A stretch of DNA of 64,000 nt, from assembly GCA_964034945.1 (NCBI GenBank), contig OZ035963.1:44601090-44665089 (forward strand), written 5' to 3'. Position 1 is the stretch's first letter, and each line of letters opens with the position of its first letter. The stretch is from Chrysopilus asiliformis (taxonomy: Eukaryota > Arthropoda > Insecta > Diptera > Rhagionidae). This document shows positions 48,000 through 57,806 of the stretch, piece by piece. Position numbers and translations under genes: made by a program. Under the pieces are notes generated by a model, which did no database searches, was not told the origin of the DNA, and saw nothing but the letters and a program-made list of their open reading frames with translations.

Positions 48000-49115
48000 T
48001 TTCTAAAAATTGAACATTTTCAATTTTTTTTTCTCGAAGTCTTGCACACATAACTTGGTTAAATCCACCCATGCACGTGCAAAGAGGAATAGGTAGAAAA
48101 GAGGTTAGTATCAAGGAAATTACAACATTTTTTCATGTTGGTCCAAAATCATCCTGTTTGGTTCATTCTGATCCCTTAATTAAAATGAGTATATTTTTAT
48201 AAATCTATATCAAAGGGGTTAAACTTGCAGGGTCAAACTTGCACGTGGGCTACATTCAGCCCGCAGCGGCTCACACTTCAGATAACTATATTAATGATGA
48301 ACCACAATATTAATCTATGACCGATTACTAGCTTGTAGCTTTCAATTTAAAAGTACATATTTAGGTTCGGCAAGTGAAAATTTTCGTGAAAATGTAGTTA
48401 ATTTGGTTCAAAAATTTTCTTATTTATTTTCAATTCATTTAACTAAAGTGTATTAATCTAAAATATAAACAATAAAAAAGATATTTTTTCGACAAATTGT
48501 TTATAAAAAAAAAGATCATTAAGCGTTTAAAGAACTCTCCCCGGTATTGTGGAAATTGTTTACAAAACGTAGTTTATGTGTAAAAAATAATTCTTTACAG
48601 GCACCAAAATCATAGCAAATAATGTAAATAGTGTTCACCATTATTATTGTAATAGTGACGGAGACCGACTCGAGAGCAGGGGCAGATAGACGCGCGAAAT
48701 CCGTTTAAGGCAAATTATAAGGATGTCTGTCCATCTATAAAAATTTTATTGTTTCAAAATACACATAACATTTCACACAATTTTCAAATTGGACAATATC
48801 AACGGTCCAACCCGGTCGGGCTTTGGCCTTCCCGCCCGATTCTCCCCAAGCCTTGGCCTATAGTTTGACTTTTTAACCCTTTCGTCGAATTTGTGTAATA
48901 TAGAATTTTTCCGTCAGTTTTTATGTACCTACTTTTGCATTGAAATTGTTATGTATTGTTAAAATATACAAAATTCTATCCCAAGTAGCACAGAAAAGGT
49001 AAACAATTACTTGGTTTCAATCGTGCTGCCCAAAAACTAGTCGTTCGGGCCAATGAATTCTCGTATAAGGCATAATGCCTATCAAGTCGATTGCAGTGGG
49101 CATCTAGCGGTCCTG
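48000..49115 (+). other. Non-coding stretch with a repeat fragment
   Basis: 48657-48740 carries GGAGACCGACTCGAGAGCAG and 'aaggatgtctgtccatct', shared with 61239-61330. The rest shows no gene. Confidence 0.5.
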
Positions 49116-49197
49116 ATTAGTGAGCCTACATATAAAGAGAGTGGACAGGTATCTTAATTATGTAATATTAATTACATAATTAAGATGCTAGTGTCGA

Positions 49198-49400
49198 AGA
49201 AGTTCGGTGAAGCGATCGCGGTGTATTCTGAAACCAAAAGCACGACAGCGAAAACTACGTTTTGTATAGCATTCGAGCGGCTGCCTTCTCGCAGGCAGGA
49301 ATATAGGCGGAGGCTCTTGTGGACGCTGAGAAGACGGTCTCACTGAATCAATCATGGGCGAAGGGTTACCTGCGAAAGGGCGCTGCTCTGGCGGGCACGC
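49198..49400 (+). pseudogene. Captured fragment of Stip1/Hop (TPR co-chaperone)
   Basis: The conceptual reading is KKFGEAIAVYSE, a frameshift near 49230-49240, then DSENYVLYSIRAAAFSQAG, an in-frame TAG in place of the Tyr of the TPR, and EALVDAEKTVSLNQSWAKGY, ending LRKGAALAG. This follows the first TPR domain of Hop/Stip1 (family pattern: VLYSNRSAA.AK.GKY..AL.DAEKTV.L.P.W.KGYSRKGAA). Hop links Hsp70 and Hsp90. Here there is only about 70 codons, uninterrupted by an intron, and two lesions, so it is a non-functional capture rather than a gene. Confidence 0.8.
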
Positions 49401-49560
49401 AAAAAAAAATGACAACTAGTAATACACTCACTACAACCGTCCACTTACATTATCGAATTCGGATGAAACGTCCACTTCGAAAGCACTTCGAAAGACACCT
49501 GGCCACTCTTTATATGTAGGCTCCAGGGTTGGGACTTGAGGATGTGTAAGCGTGTGATTA

Positions 49561-50223
49561 CACGAAGATTCACTTTGAGGCGGCACGTCTTTCCTCATTT
49601 TGTTGCCGTGTGCACACGGTTCGCCTTTTTCATTCGCTAAAATCTTTCGCCTTTTTGACGTTAAGACATTGGGATGAGAATAACCTCAAAATTTAACCGA
49701 GTTGTGAAATGATTGCAGTGAAATTTGTTAAATTTAATGAAAATATGGATCATATAATAATTGCAGTAACAAGTTTATTATATGCTTCATCAGCAGCGGC
49801 TCTATTTTTATGCCAAAATGAAGAAAACAAAAATAAGCAGAAACGTTTTGTAGCTAGCACCGAGGCAACATCAATTGCCACAATAGAAACTGTCAATAAT
49901 AGAAGAATAAGGACTGGTAATTTGTTATGGCATTTACCCTTTCCTATCTACCTGAAAAATAAAACTACCTGCAATTGGGATTTCATTATTTGCATTAAAT
50001 TTTTGTTTGGTTGGGATATGTTTACGAGTCGGTGGCTAAGCACCGACTGACTCGATGAAATTACGCACACAGAAAGACACAGGTTTCAACGACCAGACTC
50101 AAAAACCGGTTTGCAACCAATAATTTTAAGTGAATCTAAACTTCGTTCGCTCTTTTTGGTTTCCCTCCCCACTGCGTCCCTCACCTTCACGAATGGCGTG
50201 CCGCCTCAAACTGAATCTTCGTG
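49561..50223. mobile_element. TA-flanked MITE nested in hAT
   Basis: CACGAAGATTCACTTTGAGG then CGGCAC on the left is mirrored on the right (…GAATCTTCGTG). TA flanks lie at 49559-49560 and 50224-50225. The 113-codon ORF inside (49709-50050, +) is not recognised. Confidence 0.75.
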
Positions 50224-50514
50224 TAGACAGGCACTAAAAGGTACTATTTTTGCCCAAAAAGGGTACTAGATTGAGATAATGTGGTACTAGATTATTTTTT
50301 AACTATCGTGCAACCAAAATCGTTTTTCATGCTTATTACATAGGAGCCAAGAAAAATCTGAATATCGTAATTGTAGAAAAAAAGTCCTTAACCCATATGC
50401 ATTGACTTTTGCGCTGTAAATATAACCGTTCTCGGTCAAAAAATACTCTAGAAAAACTCCTAAAAACCAATAAAAATTGTCTAGATGTATTTGTTTTAAA
50501 TTTTCGCTTTTATT

Positions 50515-50994
50515 TCAAATTTTTGTATAAGCTCCATCTAAAAACTTAAATTTCGAGAAGTATTTTATTAGTTTTTCGGACGGCTCATAGGATTTAATAT
50601 TAACATTTTTATTTATATCTTTAAAAAGCAAAATTGCCGAAGTAGTGTTAATTGCCAAACGATTTCTATTTTTGTTTTTTATATTATTGAATTCAGAAAA
50701 AGTTCTTTCTGCGGCAGCGCTGCTATGAGGTAATGACAATAAATTGATAATATAGTTTGACAAGTTTGCAAACATTTCTTCATTTAGAAAATTTTGTTCT
50801 TCGCCTAAAGCAGACCAAAATTGAACAATATCTGAATCTGCGGAAATTTTTTTTCCAATCTCCAAGACCTCAATATCAATCGAAAAATTTAAAAATGGAA
50901 AAGCTTTGGTTAAAGGCAAAATTGTTGGCAAATCATTTGTTAAAATTCGATTCGGATTTAGATATTCCAACAGTTTTAACTTGTGATTGTCCAA
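50515..50994 (-). pseudogene. hAT transposase, C-terminal part
   Basis: The open frame of 159 codons ends with LSLPHSSAAAERTFSEFNNI and KNKNRNRL, the hAT family dimerisation domain (residues about 88-115). The catalytic part is missing: the frame is cut upstream, exactly where the truncated DINE-like copy begins (about 50994). A remnant of the host hAT element. Confidence 0.85.
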
Positions 50995-51433
50995 TTTTCC
51001 AATAAGATTTTTTAAAATTTATTCCAATCGGATTTTCATGTATGGGAGTTTTATGTAGAATCGTATCCTAAATAACTTTTGTTCTTGGACTTTTTTGATA
51101 AAATTCACCGTTTTTGAGATATTCAGAAAAAAAGTTATCGTTCGTATGGGGGGTACCCCCCTAATGGTCCATTTTTGCCCATTAACGAACTTAGCCTCGC
51201 ATTTTACGAAAAACGGATCTGCGCAAAATTTCAAGTCTCTAGCTCAATCCGTGCGCCCGCAAACCGCGCTAAAGACAGACGGACAGACGGACGGACGGAC
51301 ATGCTAAATTCAACTTTTTTTTATCATTCTAAACACACTGGTGTAATTAATTTTTTTGTGTGATGACGGGATCTTGGCGTTACAAACGGTAAGGCAAATC
51401 TAATATACCCTTTGGTTTCACCATACGGGTATA
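50994..51433 (-). mobile_element. DINE-1-like element, copy 6, 3' truncated
   Basis: It runs from AATAAGATTTTTTAAAATTT to CACCATACGGGTATA. The 3' stem-loop and subterminal word are missing, so about 130-150 bases are lost at the side that abuts the hAT transposase. The (GACGGACA)n tract is short (about 51273-51300). Confidence 0.75.
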
Positions 51434-51514
51434 TAAATATTTTATGTTTCATTAAACAAAATAAAAGGAAAAACTTTTCTTCAAAACTTGCAAGAACTTT
51501 AAAATATTTACATT

Positions 51515-52143
51515 GGGCGCATTCACGAACACTCAAAAGTTGAGTAAATCTCGATTAGTTCTCGTGAATGCCTCGATACATTAAACAGCTGATATCTGTC
51601 AATCTTGTCATAGACAAATGGAGGGAAAATTTGTTGTGTGAAAATTGTTAGTTGGAATTATGGAAAACCACTGGTTTTTGGAGTTTTTAGCTGAAGATGA
51701 TGTACCACAAACATTGCAACAGATTCCTGATTTAATGCAAACATCTTTATTTGCGCATGAAATATTTAAAGGTCGTGAATCGGTGAAAGTGCGGAATGAA
51801 AAATTTCTTCAAACGATTGGAAATATTTCCATCTCTTATAAACTAATAAAATGCAACTTATCAGTTTGTAATCTGTGATGCACCTCCGGAGTTTCGAAAA
51901 TATTATGTTCCATATCATTTAATTTGTAAATTTGATCCAGAAAAGCCATTTTGTTTCGCAAATATTTTTTTCTTCAAAAAAACGCCAGCTGTTATCTGTC
52001 AAAATACTCAATCCATCTGTTGAGCAGAAAAGTATCGCAGTAATTTTCCGATACAAAAAATGGCGTCCGATCAGTGGTTATGATGAGTAAATCTCTCAAC
52101 TGTTGAGCAAATTCCTCAACCGTTGAGTACTGTGAATGCGCCC
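51515..52143. mobile_element. TIR element with GGGCGCATTCAC ends, nested in hAT
   Basis: GGGCGCATTCACGAACACTC then AAAAGTTGAG at the left and CTCAACCGTTGAGTACTGTG then AATGCGCCC at the right are complementary with a few differences. The 77-codon ORF 51645-51878 (+) is not recognised. No clear target duplication. Confidence 0.65.
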
Positions 52144-52885
52144 AGAGAAAAAAAGCATGCAATTTGCTTTTTAGATCGTTAAAATGGAGGGAAATATGAA
52201 GGAAAATAAAGAAAATCACCCCAAATGCAGTTCTAAGTCCCCTTTCACCAGTACCGAGTGCGGACCCATGAATAAATCAAAGCTAAAGTGGGGGTGCGGG
52301 GACTCAGAGCATATTTCTCACTTTTTCTTTTGAAATTCTCACAATCGCTTGTCTGCCCGCAAAGCTTTTGATATTTTCACAATCACAAAATAACAATAGC
52401 CATAACCTTTCTATTGCCGAAGATACAGTGCAGTTCTTCCTTACGATTGGCTTGAAATATCGCTCCATATTAATTTATTAATAAAATAAGTCAAACCATA
52501 TAACAGTTACAAAAGGGTAGCCAGACGTGTGAAAATGTGAACTTCGAAATGCAATCTCGAAGTATTTCGAGCTATTGCTAATATGAATCATATTTCCATG
52601 GCCTACGATTGATTTTCATATCTCCCTTAATAAGACGAATTCAGTAGTCATTAATTAAAAAGAATTGTAACGGGATCATTTAAAAAAGTACTTTTTTTCT
52701 AATACATAGAAAAGTGATGTCTCTTTAAAGGGAGCTATAAATTCAGATAAAATCATATTTTATATAAACCATGAAAAGGTACCAGATTCATGGGCTGTGG
52801 TACTAGGGTACTAAATGAGTCAAAAAGGTACTAGATCTAGTACATAGGGACTAAAGTCCCAACCCTGGTAGGCTCACTAGTCCAG

Positions 52886-53014
52886 AGGCCCTATCGGCGA
52901 ACACGATACGATTGAATCGAGTCGTAAACTCCATGTTGTTGTTCGTGTAAAACACTAACAACAACATTGAATTTACGACTCGATTCAATCGTATCGTGTT
53001 CGCCGATAGGGCCT
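52886..53014. repeat. Small foldback element, 57 bp arms (copy 2)
   Basis: The arms 52886-52942 and 52957-53014 pair almost perfectly around a 14-base loop. Same outer AGGCCCTAT and inner ATGTTGTTGTT as the copy at 24543, but with different middle bases that are matched in both arms. Confidence 0.85.
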
Positions 53015-53155
53015 CTGATGTTCTGAACATATGCCCTTATAGTCGTATATTTCACATACCCTATTTTAGTCTAGTATCCTCCACATGCCCTCATAGGCTC
53101 TGTGCCTTATAAGGATAACCTTCTATCTTTCTTCCACCAAATGACCAGAAAAGCA

Positions 53156-53830
53156 CTTTAAACATAAATATATCCTATAATATAATACGAGGAACGTCTG
53201 TCTGTCTGTCTGCACAAACGATCTCGAAAACCCGCCTAACGATTTTCACGAAACTTGGTGGTTAGGGATTTTCGGGGACAAAAAATCGATCTAGATAGGT
53301 CTCACCCCTGAGAAAATTCCCCTTCGATACCCCTCGCTTGGTATCTTCGAATTGGGTGGTCCGATCTTAATGAAACTTTACAGTATTACTAAGCGGGCTA
53401 AGGGCTTTCGATTTTTCCACTACAAACCTGACTTTTCCCTCCCCTCGATACCTCTCGCCTGGTATCTACGAATTGGGTGGTCCGCTCTTCATGAAACTTT
53501 ACAGTATTACTAAGGGGGCTAGGGGCTTTCGATTTTTCCACTACAAACCTGATTTTTCCCTCTCCTCGATAACCCTCACTTGGTGTCTCAAAACAATGTT
53601 TCAAAAATCGGTGACAGCGATTACTCAATAACCACTCAACCGATTTCTATGAAATTTTGTTATCGCGCGTTAGTTTTAGTTCTAGCTTTCTAGGTCGGGA
53701 ATTTAAAAACTCTGGCAAAGCGCTGTAAAGATAATGTGAACTTAGTTTTTCCCCAAAAATCAACAAAAGTAGAATTTTGAGGTCGCCGAGCATGGCTCGG
53801 TCTTCCTGGTACTAAGTTCTAACTACCAAC
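53156..53830 (+). repeat. Interspersed repeat with (GTCT)n head and ~120 bp tandem units
   Basis: It starts 'atacgaggaac' then GTCTGTCTGTCTGTC and a phrase 'gatctcgaaaacccgcctaacgattttcacgaaacttgg'. Two units of about 120 bases follow (from about 53328 and 53448), each with GAATTGGGTGGTCCG and GGGCTTTCGATTTTTCCAC. It ends near GGTCGCCGAGCATGGCTCGG. No coding content. Confidence 0.6.
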
Positions 53831-54281
53831 CAAAGTGCCCCGTGGATTCGAATGCCTATGTGGGCAGTCCAACGCCCTGTTTCAAGAATGCTTCGAGCAT
53901 ACCCTGTTTTAAGAATGCTTCGAGTTTTGAAACGCGACAATTGAAGGGCTTGCAGCAAGAACGAGGTAAGTCCATTTTTTGGTTTTTTGGGAAATTAAAA
54001 AAAAAAACGTTTTAAAAATTTAATTTTCAACTTTCATCTAAAAATTTTTTACCACTTATGGTATATACCTTTACACATGTTTTGGCACCATAGTACCAGT
54101 TCCGTTGAACGGGAGAACTTTTTGTATAAAAAAAAAACAAAAATAATTTTTTAGAATACATAGTCTTTTTCTTTTTTTAAGTAATGTGTTATGTCCGACT
54201 TCAGTTGGTTAAACCACATTTCATTTTGACTGACGTACTTTTGAGCCAGAATCAATACGTCTTTGAATTTGGGATCCTTTA

Positions 54282-54716
54282 AGTAGGGCACACATCTATC
54301 AGTTTTCGATCAGTTGCGACTGTTACGGCAGTTGTCAGTTTTCCATAAGTTTTTTACATCTAGTTATACGTTCACATCTATCAGTTGCAAGTGACATTTT
54401 TTTGTGAAAAGTATCCATTCATTTTGATTGCAGATTTAAAAAAATGCTGGTGCATAATCGAGACAGAGCGTGTTTATGCATCGTTATTGCATTAACATCA
54501 AAAAATTAGATTTAGTTCTGTTCTAATGCGGTACGATTGACGTGACGGACGCGAACGTTCACACCAATCAGTTGGCCATCCGTTTTAAAAAAAAACTGAT
54601 TTGCCCACGAATTTTTTCGTAGTTGCCCATCAGTTGTCTGATTTTACGTTCACACTAATCAGTTTCCCATCAGTTTCCCAAAAACTGATGGAAAACTGAT
54701 AGATGTGTAGCCTACT
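54282..54716. mobile_element. Harbinger-type MITE (TTA target)
   Basis: AGTAGGGCACACATCTATCA then GTTTTC at the left, with its complement ending CCTACT at the right. The 3 bp duplication TTA lies on both sides (54279-54281 and 54717-54719). The word CATCAGTT / ATCTATCAGTT recurs about ten times inside. No transposase. Confidence 0.8.
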
Positions 54717-55572
54717 TTAGTGGGATTGCATCATCATATAGGTTCAAGTTGAAGTAGATTTATTGGATTTTTAGAGTTATACACCCAGGACTTACCTCCT
54801 TCTTGTCCCAATGGCGGTACCGGTGGCGGTAACTCCATATCCTGAACAACGGAGAAACTAACCGTCGTAGCAAAGTCCTTGTTACATCAATCGATCTAGT
54901 GGTTTTTTTTAAAACTAGATAGTGGACTTAACTCAAAATGGCCAAAAATGGACTTACCCCCTTCCTGCTGCAAACCCCTCAATTATGCAATCCGTTTTGA
55001 AGCGCGATAATTATAGGGAAGAGCCGGATTAAGAAAGCACGTCTGTTATAGATTTCTCTACCCCATGAAAAATTCTTTTTTTTCAGTTTAGTTATACTTC
55101 AAAAAAGAAAACTTGGTTTTTGTTTCGCTTGCATAGGATGACTGGTTGCCAAATTATAGCCAAAAACCGGTTTTTCGATCAAAATTTCCCCCTCCAAAAC
55201 ACCCCATAAAACTCAATTTTATTTTTCGAACATCTCCAAAAATCGTCAAAATCGGAGAGTTCGACACCGAGTCCTTTCTTTGTAAGTGCCTTCAAAGGCA
55301 TGTTTTAAGGTACTCCCTGCAGGAAAAAAAATTATTTAAAAGTGCTTTCCTAGTAGTTTTTCAAAGTACCTTGAAAGTACAGTGGTTCTATTTGATTTTA
55401 GGTACCCATGTCCCACGCTAAAGTACTTTTTTGAAACTACTTTGCAAAGTAATGTGAGCAAAGCATTTTCAAAGTAGTTTAATCAGTTTTAATTCACTAT
55501 TTTTTCCGAATTTAAGGATGCAATTTGCACCAAGCGCTTATATTTATTCATTACTTTTTCATTTACTGTTTT

Positions 55573-55978
55573 TATACCCGTATGGTAAAACCAAAGGGTA
55601 TATTAAATTTGCCTTACCGTTTGTAATGCCAAGATCCCGTTATCACACACAAAAATGAACTACACCAGTGTGTTTACAATCATAAAAAAATGGAATTGCA
55701 TACCCGTCTGTGGCGCGGATTGCGGGCGCACGGATTGAGCTAGAGACTTGAAATTTTACGCAGATTTGTTTTTCATAAAATGCAGGCTAAGTTCGTTAAT
55801 GGGAAAAAAATTGACCATTAGAACGAAACGATCGAAATCGTTTTTCGCAAATATCTCAAAAACGGTGCATCTTATCAAAAAAGTTCAAGAACAAAAGTTA
55901 TTTAGGATATGATTCTACATAAAACTCCCATACATCAAAATCCGATCCAGATTGACAATTATAGCTTTTGTTATGTTT
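55573..55978 (+). mobile_element. DINE-1-like element, copy 7, internally deleted
   Basis: The 5' end TATACCCGTATGGTAAAACC and 3' end TAGCTTTTGTTATGTTT are kept. The microsatellite is gone, leaving only GTCTGTGGCGCGG. The segment between 'aatccgat' and 'ccagattg' (about 150 bases) is deleted. Confidence 0.75.
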
Positions 55979-55979
55979 G

Positions 55980-57150
55980 AATTCCTAATTTGTACGATTT
56001 TAAATTTCGCGTTTACATTTCGCATTTGTATAATTTTAAATTTCTCATTTCCTTCTTAAACACTCAGAAATGATGTAATCAAATTTTATGATTCGTTCGT
56101 TTAATTTGTAGTTTAAAGTATTATCCGTTGGTATAGAATACAGTTCGATAAACAAGTATTTTTGGTTATTGTGTCGATGGTTCAAGTAAGCAGAATTGTA
56201 TTATTCACTCTTAATAAAGCCTTCAACGAGAAGTGAACTCTAGTTTTATTATACCGCTGTCCCTACAATAAAAAACTAAAAAAAGTAAACATTTTGCGGG
56301 CAATGATAATCGCCATACCGTGCAATCTCTTTCTGTCATGGCTAAAAATAACACTGTCAGCTTTCCTATTTTAAAATCAAAAACTTTAGTTCCCTATATG
56401 ACGTACACAAAGCTAAACGCAGAGCAAACCTATTAAAATATATAAAATTAATTTATTAATTTCACATGTATACATCTTCAAAAAAAGAACATATTTACAA
56501 TAAAACGAAAAATGTAAATCAAAAAAATGTTTTAAACTTTTAGTGACATCTGGCGACTTTAAGTTTTTTCTTGCTTTAGCGGCTTTCGAGCGGCTTTCGA
56601 TCTGACGACTTCATGAGGACTGTAGTTGACAATGCTGACCTTGTGTAGACGACTGGTCCTCGCATTTGTGCAGTATATACCACAATAGTTGGCGCCCAAC
56701 GGAGCACACTTTTGTGATTGCCTTCTCCTGTAGAGAATTTAGATGTGTCCTATATGGACAGTGCTTCGTTTTATTTTCTTCAATCCCCTATTTTAAGTAA
56801 ACTATCTCTCGCTTACTATGAATATGTATCGAAGTCACAGAAATCGTGAATTTCAAAAATCTCCCCACCATCGATGTTCCAAAACCCTTTGAGTTAAGAC
56901 TGCTTTCAAAATTGTAAGTAGTTGGATATCATAATTAGAACACCTTATTTTTTTGTAGATTTATCAAGATATTTCAATTATCTAAAACCGCTTTAAATAT
57001 GTTTTGCAAAGGAAAAAATAAAATTTAAAAAAAATGTGCGATATCTATATAAAAGTGCGTTGCCTGTGGATATGGTATACGATAATAATTTATACAAATC
57101 TTAAAGAAAAGATACGGCACAAACTCGAAAATCGATCGATAAAAATGGGG
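55980..57150. other. Intergenic stretch; possible LTR-element leader remnant
   Basis: A word TTGGCGCCCAACGGAGC at 56687-56703 resembles the primer-binding site just inside many LTR retroelements. No LTR pair, gag or pol follows. AATAAA-containing sequence near 56210-56270 resembles an LTR end, but no partner was found. Confidence 0.25.
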
Positions 57151-57154
57151 AGAT

Positions 57155-57571
57155 ATGGTACAAAGTCAATACTCATTTTCTCTGTCATTTGAAGCACTAG
57201 AATTCTGGGACCTGGGACGTTTAAAAGGGGTTGGGACAAAAACCAACCCCCCCATCATTAATTTAAAAAGGCATTTGGTACACGATAATTCTCAAGCAAC
57301 GATAGGATGCCGAATCATGGACTGCACACAACGACAATCCGCATCTGCTAGTCTTTTGAAAACCAAGTCCTACGTAAGATTTTTGGCCCCATTACCATTG
57401 CTCGAAACACAAAGATATAATTGCAAATTGTATGACGACGCTGATTTTATAATGAAGATCATGAAGATCAAGATCCAACGTTTACGTCGCAAGAATGAAC
57501 ATAAACACAAAGGCGATTTTCCTCATATCCGATGGAAAAATTTCAGCATGAAACCTTCCTGCTGCTTTTAA
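57155..57571 (+). CDS. Unrecognised ORF, 138 codons
   Basis: The frame starts MVQSQYSFSLSFEALEF and ends in a basic stretch IKIQRLRRKNEHKHKGD followed by a WKNFSMKPSCCF end. I recognise no family, no membrane segment and no clear promoter. It lies 38 bases from the end of the Ddx11-like CDS on the opposite strand and would be convergent with it. It may be a small real gene, part of the helicase 3' UTR read backwards, or chance. Confidence 0.2.
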   Translation: MVQSQYSFSLSFEALEFWDLGRLKGVGTKTNPPIINLKRHLVHDNSQATIGCRIMDCTQRQSASASLLKTKSYVRFLAPLPLLETQRYNCKLYDDADFIMKIMKIKIQRLRRKNEHKHKGDFPHIRWKNFSMKPSCCF

Positions 57572-57609
57572 AAAAAAATCCTGTGGAATTTATGTCATTT
57601 ATATTAAAT

Positions 57610-57806
57610 TTATTTGCACGAATCTCGCTTATCACGTTTTGATCGAAAAAATTGCGCTAATAATCCTTGAACCATTCCGAATCCCTCAGACACTTTAAAA
57701 GAATTTGAAATCCATGACGGAAGTTTTGAGCGTATACGTTCTTGTGCGTAGCGTTCATCCAGCAAGACAACAGATGCGTAATCCTTAATATGTCGAACAG
57801 AGCGCC
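57610..57806 (-). CDS. Ddx11: Ddx11-like terminal exon
   Basis: The acceptor TTTTTTAAG|GGC opens with two bases that complete the Gly codon of the motif VI region. It encodes RSVRHIKDYASVVLLDERYA onward to a TAA at 57610-57612. This exon is not obvious as an ORF because it is short. Confidence 0.88.

Larger units (their letters stand above)
49524..52867 (-). mobile_element. hAT element with perfect 8 bp target duplication
   Basis: The ends CAGGGTTGGGACTT (49524) and AAGTCCCAACCCTG (52867) are perfect complements. The flanking GTAGGCTC is repeated exactly at 49516-49523 and 52868-52875. It contains a transposase C-terminus on the - strand and three later insertions. Length 3344 bp. Confidence 0.9.
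49120..52877. mobile_element. TA-flanked TIR element carrying a gene fragment, split by hAT
   Basis: The left end GTGAGCCTACATATAAAGAG (49120) and the right end CTCTTTATATGTAGGCTCAC are complementary, with a TIR of about 30. The right end is cut between GGCTC and AC by the hAT insertion, so it resumes at 52876-52877. TA flanks lie at 49118-49119 and 52878-52879. Without the inserted element and its duplicated 8 bases it is about 0.4 kb. The inside holds a perfect AT-rich palindrome (49152-49184) and a captured Stip1 fragment. Confidence 0.8.

Noticed and set aside
56687..56703. LTR retrotransposon primer-binding site
   Set aside because: No LTR pair, gag or pol was found around it, so only a possible remnant is noted.
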